Assembly: GCA_024195585.1 (NCBI GenBank)
Contig: SWBL01000174.1
Span: forward strand, 1-64,000
Reading direction: 5' to 3'
Origin: Aureobasidium sp. EXF-3400
Lineage: Eukaryota > Ascomycota > Dothideomycetes > Dothideales > Saccotheciaceae
Length of the DNA: 64,000 nucleotides
Of this stretch, positions 11,249 to 20,516 are shown in pieces. Position 1 is the first letter of the stretch; each line of letters starts with the position of its first letter. The position numbers and the translations under genes were made by a program. Below the pieces are notes generated by a model. It was not told the origin of the DNA and made no database searches. It worked only from the letters and a program-made list of their open reading frames with translations.

Positions 11249-11984
11249 ATGAAGTCCGCTATTGCCGCTATCCCCTTCCTCCTCATGGGATCCTCCATGG
11301 CTGCTCCTCTTGAGAAGCGCGCCTGTCCCAACATCCACGTCTTCGGTGCTCGTGAGACTACTGCACCTGCTGGTTATGGATCCGCCGGCACTGTTGTCAA
11401 CCTCATTCTGAACGCTCACCCTGGCTCGACTGCCGAAGTCATCAACTACCCAGCTGCCGGAGGCAACAGCTACGCCTCTTCTGTCCAGGCTGGAGTCAAG
11501 GCTGTCACCAACCAGATCAACAGCTTCGCTGCTTCTTGTCCCAACACTCAATTGGTCTACGTTGGATACAGCCAAGGAGCTCAAATTGGTGACGACGCTA
11601 TCTGCGGAGGTGGTGATCCCAACCAAGGCATTTCCAGCACTGCTGCCCCTATCTCAGCTGCTATCGGAAACAAGATCAAGGCTATCATCTTCATGGGCGA
11701 CCCCAGAAACATCCCTGGTGGACCTTACTCCGTCGGCACAGCCAAGGGCCCTGGTGTAAGTCTTGTTCACTGTCGACTTCCAGACTTTTTACTGACCATT
11801 CTTGTTTCAGTTCGACCCAAGACCTTCGGGCTACACTTGCTCCGCATACGCAAGCAGAATCCAGTCTTACTGCGACTCTGCCGACCCTTACTGCTCGAAC
11901 GGAAACAATGCCAACGTTCACCAAGGCTATGGTCAAGAATACGGTCAGGCTGCTCTCAAGTTCGTCAACAGCAAGCTTTCCTAA
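11249..11984 (+). CDS. Acetylxylan esterase / cutinase-like enzyme, CE5
   Basis: Two exons, 11249-11755 and 11811-11984, with a 55-nt intron (GTAAGT donor, CTGAC branch, TTTCAG acceptor), encode 226 residues. A signal peptide and a dibasic LEKR site precede the mature N-terminus ACPNIHVFGARET. The serine nucleophile is in GYSQGAQ. The catalytic Asp and His follow in the second exon, in DPYCSNG and VHQGYGQEYG. Cysteines are spaced as in the alpha/beta-hydrolase CE5 family. The ARETTAP and GDDAICGGGDP blocks are closer to acetylxylan esterase II than to true cutinase. It probably removes acetyl groups from xylan outside the cell, complementing the CE15 gene upstream. Confidence 0.9.
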
Positions 11985-12592
11985 TTTATTGTCGCTGGTC
12001 GACACGATATATGGAATAGTGTTGGTGTGTTAGCGGGTTAGCACAGATAGCCAATGCAATGAGATCTGGCAGTTATCGGAAATCTAAATCTCCAAAGCTC
12101 TACGAGAGATATTCCCAAATTTTCTTTTGCTTGATGCGATGAGAGTTCTCAATGAACAGACAAGCTGACCCGAGAAGCTCGGAGAGAAAACTGCCTCTTT
12201 GGTACATACCGAGGTTTGTCCGGCCACCCTTGCACTTTCCGTGTCCTCTTCAAAGCTTCAAAACCCGCCGGTCACGCCAAGGACTGCGCAGCAGGGATCT
12301 CCATTCTATCGATAGTTCGAAGGCGCGCTCGGCTGAAGAGCACTCTTATTCGAACGTGATGCATAGACAATTCATCCTCTCATCCAGAGGCCAAGAGCCC
12401 CCCCTCCGCCTTTCGGTGCTCATCCTTACTTGGCATTAACTCTTCGGTGTGCTTTCATCCGTATGTCTGCAAGTGATCAGCAATCGTGCATGATCATACG
12501 GCCATTCTCGTGTTCATGATGGAGAAGTATGATATAAGATCGCAGTCCATGGCCTCTCATGGATCCACGACCGCACTCTTGTCACCTGCATC
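11985..12592. other. Intergenic region
   Basis: About 600 bases between two secreted-enzyme genes. A GATATAAG motif at about 12531-12538 lies roughly 60 bases before the GH43 start codon. Nothing else was recognised. Confidence 0.4.
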
Positions 12593-13954
12593 ATGCGCTC
12601 CCTGTATCTTTGCGCATTCTTGACTTTGAGCTTGCTAGTCAAAGCTGTCCAAAATAGCAACTGTTCGGCCGACCTCGAATCTCTGACTGTAACGAACCTC
12701 AATGAAGTTCGCGGTAACTTGCACTTGGCCGCTACCACCGAGAGCGGCATGAACGTCACCTGGAGCAGTAGCAACGAATCTGTCGTTTCTAGTGACGGCA
12801 TAGTTCAGAGACAAAACCTCAACACAAAAGTTCAACTGACTGCAACCGTGAGTTGCAATGGATTCCCAGCAAGCCGACAGTTCTCCGCCTCTGTTCGTCA
12901 GGTAGCCAGAATAGATGCATTCGAAGGCTATGCTTTTGCATATTTCACCAACAACTCCCGATCTGGCGAGAATATCTATTTCGCAGCTAGTAATGGCAAC
13001 AACGCCCTATCCTGGACAGAGCTCAATGGTGCACAACCAGTTCTCAAGTCGAGCTTTGGCACAACTGGACTACGCGATCCGTTCATAATCCGCTCTCACG
13101 AGGGTGATACTTTCTACTTGATCGCCACTGACCTATCGATCGGGTCTGGAACTTCTTGGGACGATGCAGTCAAATTCGGAAGTCGTTATCTCGAGGTTTG
13201 GGAATCTCACGACCTGAGAACCTGGTCTGAACAGCGCCATGTACTAGTGTCACCTGCTGAAGCTGGGAACACTTGGGCGCCTGAGGCTTACTACGATGAA
13301 GAAATCGATGCTTATGTTGTCTTCTGGGCTTCTTCTCTGTACAACTCTACAGATGTTGATCGTGTCCGACCGACTTATCACCGCATGCTTTATGCCACTA
13401 CACGAGACTCTGTCACATTTAGCGAGCCGCGGATCTGGCAAGACGTTGGTATGTCACGTATAGACTCGACTGTTCTGGAATCCGGTGATGTCTACTACCG
13501 CTTCACAAAGGACGAAGGGGCTGGCGAGACCGGGTGTACCGATATCATCCAAGAGAAGTCGACATCGCTTAGAGCGACGGCAGATTCTTGGACCATCGTT
13601 GATACTTGCGTCGGAAAGAAAGCTGGTACCCAGGGTGTGGAAGGACCAACAGCATTCAAGTCAAATCCCGGCGACGTCAATGGTGACGACTTCTACTTAT
13701 TTGTCGACGAATTCTCTGGTCGAGGCTACATTCCCCTCCAGACCAAAAATATAGCGAGCCCCAACTGGAAAGTCCCAGCATCGTACAAGCTACCTCCTAG
13801 TCCTAGACACGGAACTGTTCTGCCTATTACTGCTGCTGAGCTCGCTAGTTTAACGGCGGATACCGCTAATACTCCATCAATCGCTAGTCGTACATCTAGA
13901 GGCTTACCGGTACTTAAGAGCTACTTTGCTAATCCTAGCCTATATATATTCTAA
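12593..13954 (+). CDS. GH43-family glycosidase with N-terminal Ig-like domain
   Basis: Single open frame of 453 residues. A signal peptide (to about residue 19) is followed by an atypical bacterial-Ig-like domain (about 25-105, with NVTWSSSNESVVSSDG) and a five-bladed GH43-like domain. Visible blocks are GLRDPFII (candidate catalytic base Asp), TDLSIGSGTSWD, LEVWESHDLRTWS, NTWAPEAYYD and FTKDE. Relatives cleave arabinofuranosyl or xylosyl side chains. The domain ends with SPRHGTVLPIT, where family members normally stop soon after. Here about 35 more residues run through an abrupt change to AT-rich sequence from about 13841, ending SLYIF. The tail is probably not ancestral: an insertion seems to have replaced the native 3' end. 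Enzyme activity may still be intact. Confidence 0.82.
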   Translation: MRSLYLCAFLTLSLLVKAVQNSNCSADLESLTVTNLNEVRGNLHLAATTESGMNVTWSSSNESVVSSDGIVQRQNLNTKVQLTATVSCNGFPASRQFSASVRQVARIDAFEGYAFAYFTNNSRSGENIYFAASNGNNALSWTELNGAQPVLKSSFGTTGLRDPFIIRSHEGDTFYLIATDLSIGSGTSWDDAVKFGSRYLEVWESHDLRTWSEQRHVLVSPAEAGNTWAPEAYYDEEIDAYVVFWASSLYNSTDVDRVRPTYHRMLYATTRDSVTFSEPRIWQDVGMSRIDSTVLESGDVYYRFTKDEGAGETGCTDIIQEKSTSLRATADSWTIVDTCVGKKAGTQGVEGPTAFKSNPGDVNGDDFYLFVDEFSGRGYIPLQTKNIASPNWKVPASYKLPPSPRHGTVLPITAAELASLTADTANTPSIASRTSRGLPVLKSYFANPSLYIF

Positions 13955-14225
13955 GTACTAGGAATCGTATTATACCTTAGACTATTTGCCTAAGATGTTT
14001 GCTCAAAAATATATAGAGTACTTAATTCTAAATATATAAGATAAATATGTCTTTTACTAGAAAATCTACTAGAAAATCTACTAGATTAGATATAATATTA
14101 AAAAATATATCTAAGAGATCTTAAGATATAGTTAGAAAAAAAATAAGAATCCGGATAATAAAGTTATATAGCAAATCATACTGCAAATCTATTTAGCAGA
14201 GCAACTTAGCAGTTAGAGATTAAGA
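13841..14225. repeat. AT-rich block, probable mutated transposon remnant
   Basis: Base composition shifts sharply near 13841 and again near 14225. Inside, the sequence is rich in TATATA, CTAG and TTAA and poor in G and C. It includes a short tandem duplication at 14060-14090 (AAAATCTACTAG repeated). This resembles the relics of repeat-induced point mutation in filamentous ascomycetes. No coding remnant or terminal repeat could be identified, so its origin is inferred from composition only. Confidence 0.5.
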
Positions 14226-14350
14226 AGTACCAGCGCCAAGCACTAAACCGCGTCGTACTTCTGGCGGGCGGTCCTCTTCGACAATACGCTGGCCTCGGCC
14301 TGTACAAGCCCGAATCTCAGGGGGTCTCGAAGCATGCCAGATACACAAAC

Positions 14351-15571
14351 ATGCATCTTCGGGACAACGCATTGAGAGCTGCTGTGGTGGTAGCTCTGGC
14401 TGCGACTGTCAGCGCATCGTTAGGCGACCGCTTGCCAGACTTCAAAGACTGTGTTAAGGTACGAATAATCGACTTGCGACGAAAGCTCTAGACGCCTCTA
14501 GGAAGCTGCTAGCTAACAAAAGGGTCACAGACATGTACAGCGACTAATTGCGTACCTGGCGGTCCAGCAATCTGTAAGCCTTGACCCGAACCCCTGCCGT
14601 CCAGAGACAAGAAAGAGCAAGGAAACAAACGGACACAAGAATCAAGGAACAACAGAAGCTCATACTGGATATTACCTACAGCGCTGCAACACCGCCTTCT
14701 CCTCTGGGACTGTCCCTCCGAATGCGACTATTCCTGCCAACATGTCGTCACCGACAAGCGGCTCGCTCGTGAACCTCCCTACCGCGAACCAGTCCTCCAA
14801 TTCCACGGCAAATGGCCCTTCTACCGTTTCCTTGGCATGCAAGAGCCGTTCTCCGTCATCTTCTCGCTGCTCAACTTTCTGGCTCATGATCATGGCATGA
14901 AAGTGCTGCGCGAGAAGGTCCCTGCCAGCTATCCACTCCGGAAATTCTATTTAGGATTTGGATACTTCGGTCTTGCGAGCTGGATCTTCAGTTGTATTTT
15001 CCACACGAGAGACTTCTCCGTGACCGAAAAGCTCGACTATTTTGGAGCTGCTGCCTCGGTCATGTATGGGATGTTCCTCTCTGTTGTCAGGGTCTTTCGT
15101 CTTGACAAGGACACACCAAAGCGCTCTAGTGTTCTTAGAGCTTGGACTTTGCTCTGCATCACGCTGTACCTGGCTCATGTGTCATACCTCTCTTTCTGGA
15201 GCTTCGACTATACTTACAACATGGCTGGCAATGTCGGGGTCGGAATTGTTCAAAACATTATCTGGAGCTGGTTCAGTATTACCAGATACCAAAAGACGAA
15301 ACGCATGTGGGCGGCTTGGCCTGGTTTGATTGTCGCATGGGTCATTCTAGCCATGAGTTTGGAGTTGTTTGATTTCCCGCCTTGGTGGGGTGCGATTGAT
15401 GCGCATAGCTTGTGGCATTTGATGACCGTGTTCCCGACGCTGTGGTGGTATAGGTGAGTTTTCTTTATTATGTTTCCTTGAGTAAAATCCAGTGTTGCTA
15501 AATCCCAATCTCACAGCTTCCTTATCAAGGATGCGCAAGAGGACTTGCAGGGTCTTCGTCTCAAGGCGTAG
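14351..15571 (+). CDS. PER1: Per1/PGAP3-type GPI phospholipase A2
   Basis: Four exons, 14351-14458, 14531-14573, 14682-15453 and 15517-15571, join exactly in frame to 325 residues. A signal sequence ends near SASLGDRLPDFKDCVK. The lumenal Cys-rich block LLLWDCPSECDYSCQH and the GKWPFYRFLGMQEP block are hallmarks of Per1. Several membrane segments follow, with SIFHTRD-like SCIFHTRD, EKLDYFGA and, near the end, WWGAIDAHSLWHL, which carry the conserved acidic and histidine residues of the CREST hydrolase superfamily. Yeast Per1 removes an acyl chain from GPI anchors in the ER so that they can be remodelled. The C-terminus is lysine-bearing (LRLKA). The AT-rich block ends about 125 bases before the start codon. 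Confidence 0.92.
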
Positions 15572-15805
15572 AGCGAGCTTGTCTGATGCTGTATCTGCAT
15601 TCTTATATACATGAATGGAGGCCGCCCTGATCACCACATTGATTTGGAGATCGGAGACAGGACATGGCCGGAGAAGAAAGGAACACGATGATGTGCTCTT
15701 ATAAAAGTACCCGTGCGTACGAAAAGTAACATCAACAAGAATTCACTATTGCAACACATTCTTGAACTAAGCAGTACCAAAAAGTAGAACAAACAAAAGA
15801 GAAGC

Positions 15806-15929
15806 ACCGTGGCTAGGAATCGAACCTAGGACCTCCCATTCTTGAGCCACACAGCATTGAGATTTTTAAAGAAAGTGTCTGCCTATTGTGTGAGAGTAGG
15901 GTGTGAATATCCCACTACACCACCACGGC
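15806..15929 (-). tRNA. Intron-containing tRNA gene, isotype uncertain (Glu-CTC or Val-CAC)
   Basis: On the minus strand the ends form a seven-pair acceptor stem (GCCGTGG with CCACGGT, one G-T pair). The A box is TGGTGTAGTGG and the T arm is CTAGG-TTCGATT-CCTAG, a perfect B box. A D stem GTGT/ACAC can form, and a TTTT pol III stop follows at 15793-15796. The middle is about 50 bases longer than a mature tRNA, so an intron after position 37 is likely. The anticodon stem is imperfect whichever anticodon is chosen: CTC gives the best 3' pairing, while CAC gives intron-anticodon pairing with TGTGTG. It may be a slightly degenerate copy. Confidence 0.65.
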
Positions 15930-16198
15930 TTTTTTTCTGCTTCTTGGTGACTCAAATTTATCTCACATATAAAGGTTAGGGTGTTGTTAGGCAGCAGCGA
16001 CTGATTGGCGGTGGAAAAGCACGCAGGGTTTCAGGGACGAGGGAAGTCTGGTTGGTTCGGGCTTGTGCGGGTTGGTGTCACGGGTCCAACAGCGAACAGC
16101 ATTCATATCACGGAGTTCATATGTTCAAGTGCCCGATCAGAGGCACTGAATGAGGTCTTCGACAATCGTATCATACAAAAGTCCCTATCCTACACATT

Positions 16199-17713
16199 TT
16201 AGTTCTTCTTGGGCACCTCCATCGTTGGTGTCTTGGCCATGAGTAGCTGTCCAACCATATTCACAGCGCCATCAGGGTCATCCTTGTTGTACAAGAACAG
16301 TCCTTGTAGAGCAGCTGTGCTGACAGAATTGACCAGACCGTATTGCTGGACGCGCTCAAGGAAAAGAGCTCTCTTGCTACCGTCGGTGTCCAAAGGTGCG
16401 TAGAACCTGTCCCACATTTGTTCCATCTGCCAAAGTGTCGCTTCGCCAAGACGCAATGTCATGTCTACTCTGCCAGGTCGGATGAGTGCGTCATCGAGTC
16501 GTTCGATGTGGTTCGTCGTCATGAATGCGATGCGTTCTTCAGCGCTGGCAACACCGTCAAGTGCGTTCAGCAGACCAGAGAAGGTGACTGTGGCTCCACT
16601 GAAGCCGTCCTCGTCACGCTGTCTTCGGTTGTTGAAGGCTGCATCTGCATCTTCCAGAAGAACAAAAGTGCGTGGCGGCAAATTGAGCATCAGGTGGTTG
16701 AGCAAGTCATCGGTAAGACCACGTTGACTCAAGCTCAGCATGGCGATATTGAAGTCAAGTTCGCCAGCTAATGCTTGTACAAAGGAAGTCTTTCCAGTTC
16801 CGGGTGGACCATGCAGGAGATAACCTCTGCGATAGGGGATACCGCGGTCGAGATACCAAGTTCGAGCATTCAAGAATTCTTGCACATCATGCTTGATCAT
16901 TTCTGCCATTCCTTCTTCCAACACAACGGAGTCAAAAGGTCGCTTGCGCTTAGCGTCTCCTAGTGGCATCCATTGCATATTCCTCAAAGTGTAGACCATA
17001 GTCTTACCTTCGATACTCTGCATAGACAACTGGTGTGCTTCTGAGAACATGTCTTCGAAGATGTGACGATGTGCGTATAACGTGGTGAGTTTGATCGTCT
17101 CGAAAGGTTGACCTTGAGCATCGAAGGACTTTCCTTCACGCTGTCTGTCCACAGCGATGAAAGCGTTTTTGAATCTCAGAATGTGTTTTCCGTGTCCAGG
17201 TACCAGAGAAAAGTGAGTATGTGATGCGCCTCCAGGTGTTTTCTGGCTTGCCGTCTTGATCTGCAAATGATGCAGGCCTGGTGTGAAGCGTCGTATGAGA
17301 GCTTCCATCAGACCAGGTTTTCTAGCGAAGTCAGTATCACTCTATCCATGGCGTCGAAGACCAACATACACATTTTCGGTGGATTCTGAGAGCGATTTTT
17401 GATATTGCCGTGTCATCCAATTAAGAACCCACGGATAAGATTCGTCATGTCGGGTTATTTCAAGATCAACCAGCATTCGTCTCTTCAGCAGCTCCCCTCC
17501 CCTCCTCAATCCTTGTTGTCCAATTCGCAACGCAGCACCGAGACCTGCAAGTCCAAAACCAGCAGTAAAAAATGGATTGCTTGTGAGTTGCTGGAAAATG
17601 GAGCCATCGCCACTGCCGCTCTCAGCAAGCGACTTTAGAGCTTGTTCCTTCGACGGCACAGCCGGTGTGCCGCTCGCCGGAGGCACAGTATTTAGTGCAT
17701 GTTGTTGTTCCAT
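16199..17713 (-). CDS. BCS1: BCS1-type mitochondrial AAA ATPase
   Basis: Two exons, 17713-17370 and 17321-16199, with a 48-nt intron (GTATGT donor, CTGAC branch), encode 488 residues. An N-terminal hydrophobic segment (FTAGFGLAGLGAALRIG, about residues 50-66) is followed by a basic stretch, the usual internal import signal of BCS1. The BCS1-specific domain contains the MQWMPLGDAKRKRPFDSVVLEEG block. The AAA module shows Walker A GPPGTGKTS, Walker B FVLLEDADAAF, sensor MTTNHIERLDDALIRPGRVD and a C-terminal helical domain. BCS1 moves the folded Rieske iron-sulphur protein across the inner mitochondrial membrane during assembly of complex III. Length and order match the family, but fungi carry several BCS1 paralogues, so orthology is not certain. 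Confidence 0.9.
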
Positions 17714-18644
17714 TGGAAAGAATCATCGTGGTCGCGCAGAGGCTCGCTGCCAAAAGTTGGAGGCGAAAAGCGCCCGCCCGATTGGGTTTGGTGTCCGTCC
17801 TCGGCAGAACGTCGTGGGCAGTGACACCCGGACGTCGATTGCTTTTATGTCTTCCCTCCTTCGTGCTTGCCATGAATGCTCAAAATGTCATTGAGGCTTT
17901 GATGAATCTTCTTCTCCAAGATCATCGACGCGTGCATCCGCTTGGAGAATGTATTGAGCCGACTTGTTTGACTCATATCGTCTTGATTGAGCTTGCAAAT
18001 ACTCTCAATCTTCAGACTCCGCATGATTGACAAAATGCATAACTGGAAGAAACCAAAATACGACAAGAATTAGCGTCGTCCATGGCGAAAATTGTAGCCG
18101 TTCACTTGCAGGCTGATTTGCTCAACACTAAGTCTATCTCCAGAATGAAGGCTTCTGAAGCGAAGATGGGTTGGTGCAAAGCTGCAGTATCACCAGCCCA
18201 TGCAAACCAAGTTTTCGACGCATCGCGATGCACAGTGGCATCGTAGATCCAAGACTGCCCAGAGAGGTCCTCGAATGCACATGCTCTCAGTGGAACTCCG
18301 AACGAACCTTTCGCTTTTCTGCATTGCGACTTCGCTATACTTCGCTTATATCGACAAGGAGATGCTGAAGAGTACATTATCCACGCGAGCCAGCCCACGG
18401 GTCTCACAATATGAGTCAGGGTTGCCCTTCTAGTAAAAGATACCAGGTCTACGACTCGACTTGGCTTGCAACTAGTCATCGTTCTTCGACTCATACTCGA
18501 TCTATAAATCATGCTCGAGGTCAACTTTCTCATCTTGCAGAGCTGTTGCACTGAGAGCCCCTTGAACGTTTGGTCTTCACCAAGACATCGTACGCGGCAT
18601 CACCCGATACCATTTTCATACTTTAAATTGCATCAACGATCAAC
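17714..18644. other. Divergent intergenic region
   Basis: About 930 bases between divergent starts. Antisense frames at 18102-18551 and around 17577-18030 have no recognisable domain and read as chance. Confidence 0.4.
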
Positions 18645-19643
18645 ATGCCTCCAAAGGGGCCTCCACGACCGGCTCACATGCTTAACGTAGAACCTCCGAA
18701 GATTGCTCCGAAACCGCCTTTCATGTCTAGGGCAGGGGTTTTCAACTCCTCTTCTTCTCATGATAACGAGATCAGTCCACCAACTTCTATTGAGAGAAAC
18801 TCCCCTACGCAACCACTCCCAGACGAAGCGGAACCCTCAACTTCGGTTGCTCCCGGATGGGCACATGCAGGAGTCCGAGTTCCGACAATGGATACCTACG
18901 CTATAGCACCCCCAGTGGCTGCTCCGGCTCCATTTGTTTTCGGAAATACGCCATCGTATCCCTCGTTAACGTCACTTGAGGCTGATGCTGTGTCGGCGAT
19001 GTTCGATTCGATGTTTTTGGGCCAAGGGCTAGGGTACGATCAGAGGCTGGCGTATCAACAAGTTGGCATGCAGGTCACACACAGCATGTATGGGGCTAAG
19101 GACGAGATACAACAGGATTCCAACGAGTCTCCGTTGATGCCCACTTCGAGATCGCAGCAAGTACCTGCGGCTAGTCACAGCTCTGAACACATGATGTCTT
19201 GGCAGACTGAGTTCAATGGGTATGACAGTGCCTACAATCGGTTCTATCCTACTTACACACCATTTGCACTAGAAGAAAACAGTTCTTACAGTCTACCCTA
19301 CGGCGCCGATTTACGCGCCTCTGCACCTCCCGCAATGACACAGTTTGAAGCAGGGGCTTGGGCTACAGAACCGAGTGGCAACATGAGGGCAGCTCCAGTG
19401 TCATTCACCCAGCAGACACCTAGCTCAACCGCGGTGCCCGTAGACAATCAGGTAATAGTTGTTGCCTGGAGTGGCTACAGTGGAACGGGCATGCCAGGCA
19501 ACAGCAACGACCACTTGCCGGTGCCCACACTTTTCAGGCACAGCCAGGGACTTCAACAGTCCCCTGTCAACGTCAGCTTCGAGCCATCTGCTTCTCTCGC
19601 ACACGAGCCCCCTCGCAAACGCCGTCGTGTGACACTGCAGTAA
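18645..19643 (+). CDS. Uncharacterised low-complexity protein with nuclear-type basic tail
   Basis: Open frame of 332 residues with a proline-rich start (MPPKGPPRPAHM). I do not recognise the family. Composition is Ser, Pro, Gln and Thr rich with little predicted order, and it has neither signal peptide nor membrane segment. It ends in a basic PPRKRRRVTLQ that looks like a nuclear localisation signal. Its 3' end points at the minus-strand gene ending at 20517, and the gap between holds two copies of the nested inverted-repeat element. Codon use looks coding, but without a domain it could still be a weakly conserved or spurious gene. Confidence 0.5.
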   Translation: MPPKGPPRPAHMLNVEPPKIAPKPPFMSRAGVFNSSSSHDNEISPPTSIERNSPTQPLPDEAEPSTSVAPGWAHAGVRVPTMDTYAIAPPVAAPAPFVFGNTPSYPSLTSLEADAVSAMFDSMFLGQGLGYDQRLAYQQVGMQVTHSMYGAKDEIQQDSNESPLMPTSRSQQVPAASHSSEHMMSWQTEFNGYDSAYNRFYPTYTPFALEENSSYSLPYGADLRASAPPAMTQFEAGAWATEPSGNMRAAPVSFTQQTPSSTAVPVDNQVIVVAWSGYSGTGMPGNSNDHLPVPTLFRHSQGLQQSPVNVSFEPSASLAHEPPRKRRRVTLQ

Positions 19644-19696
19644 CCAGTCCGGCAACATCGGAGAAAGAGTGGCTATGCCGGGAGTGGGTTTTTGCA

Positions 19697-19790
19697 ACTA
19701 TGACAATAAGGATGCGCATCGGAGCACAGATAGAACAACGCCTCTCAGTGGATGATCCTTATTCCTCTACACTATTGTGCATTTCTATAG
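19697..19790. repeat. Partial copy of nested inverted-repeat element
   Basis: The right half (19742-19790) matches the family closely: CTCTCAGTGGA, 22-25 bases of spacer, then TTGTGCATTTCTATAG. The left end is decayed. CTATGACAATAAGGATGCGCA at about 19698 is the best remnant of the usual CTATAAAAATGCACA. It lies about 70 bases before the full copy. Confidence 0.6.
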
Positions 19791-19862
19791 TCACATCTCG
19801 ATAGACTCATACACGAAAAGAAACGTCCTGATCCCCAGCGTAGCATAGAGCAACTTGACAAG

Positions 19863-19977
19863 CTATAAAAAGGCACAGTCGTAAGCCAAGTAGGACTGCG
19901 TTCCACTGAGAGCCGTTATTGTTGTCAGCTCTCAGTGGACACTCTTCTTTCTTCAACACTCTTATGCATTTATATAG
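19863..19977. repeat. Nested inverted-repeat (MITE-like) element, full copy 1
   Basis: 115 bp. The ends are CTATAAAAAGGCA and TGCATTTATATAG, imperfect inverted repeats. In the centre, 19902-19913 (TCCACTGAGAGC) and 19928-19939 (GCTCTCAGTGGA) form a perfect 12-pair stem with a 14-base loop. A smaller CAGTC/GACTG inverted pair lies in the left arm. It sits between two convergent gene ends. No open frame is present, so any movement would need a transposase from elsewhere. Confidence 0.75.
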
Positions 19978-20516
19978 ATATACTTTGACAGGATATCATA
20001 GATGGGAGCAGAGATGATAAGGCAGACTGCAGTGAGCTCGCGAGAGGAAAGCAAGACGAGAACAGCGACGTTACATGTTGACACAATTTTGTATTTCATT
20101 TCATTTCATGACACGAGATCTCTGTATGCCTTGTGTGGGCGGGGTATAGTACAGGATCGGTCTGGTAGACTATCTAAACCTCTCGATCAACAGAAGGAGG
20201 GTTGGCGGATATCTGAGAAAAGCAGAGAGAACATGACGGTAAACAAGAAAAACATCCTCCTCTTCAATAACCATGCGTTGTGTAGAAGAATGCAGGGTGC
20301 AGGAAACGCCATGCGAAGTTCTTGTGAACGCCTTAAACCATGCAGAAGAGACAGGATGTGAGAGAACATCAGACCTCCTTTGATTGAAACCATAAACTCC
20401 CAGTGTCGCTACGCTTTTTGCGTCATGCTCGCAGAAAAAAACAGTTGAAGGCCAATGCAATAACGATGAGCCGAAGAAGTGAAGCTGAGTCGAAGAAATG
20501 AGGCTTAACTCGACGT

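Noticed and set aside
11201..11626. Minus-strand open frame of 141 codons
   Set aside because: It lies antisense to the well supported CE5 exon and is rich in Ser/Val from the opposite-frame shadow.
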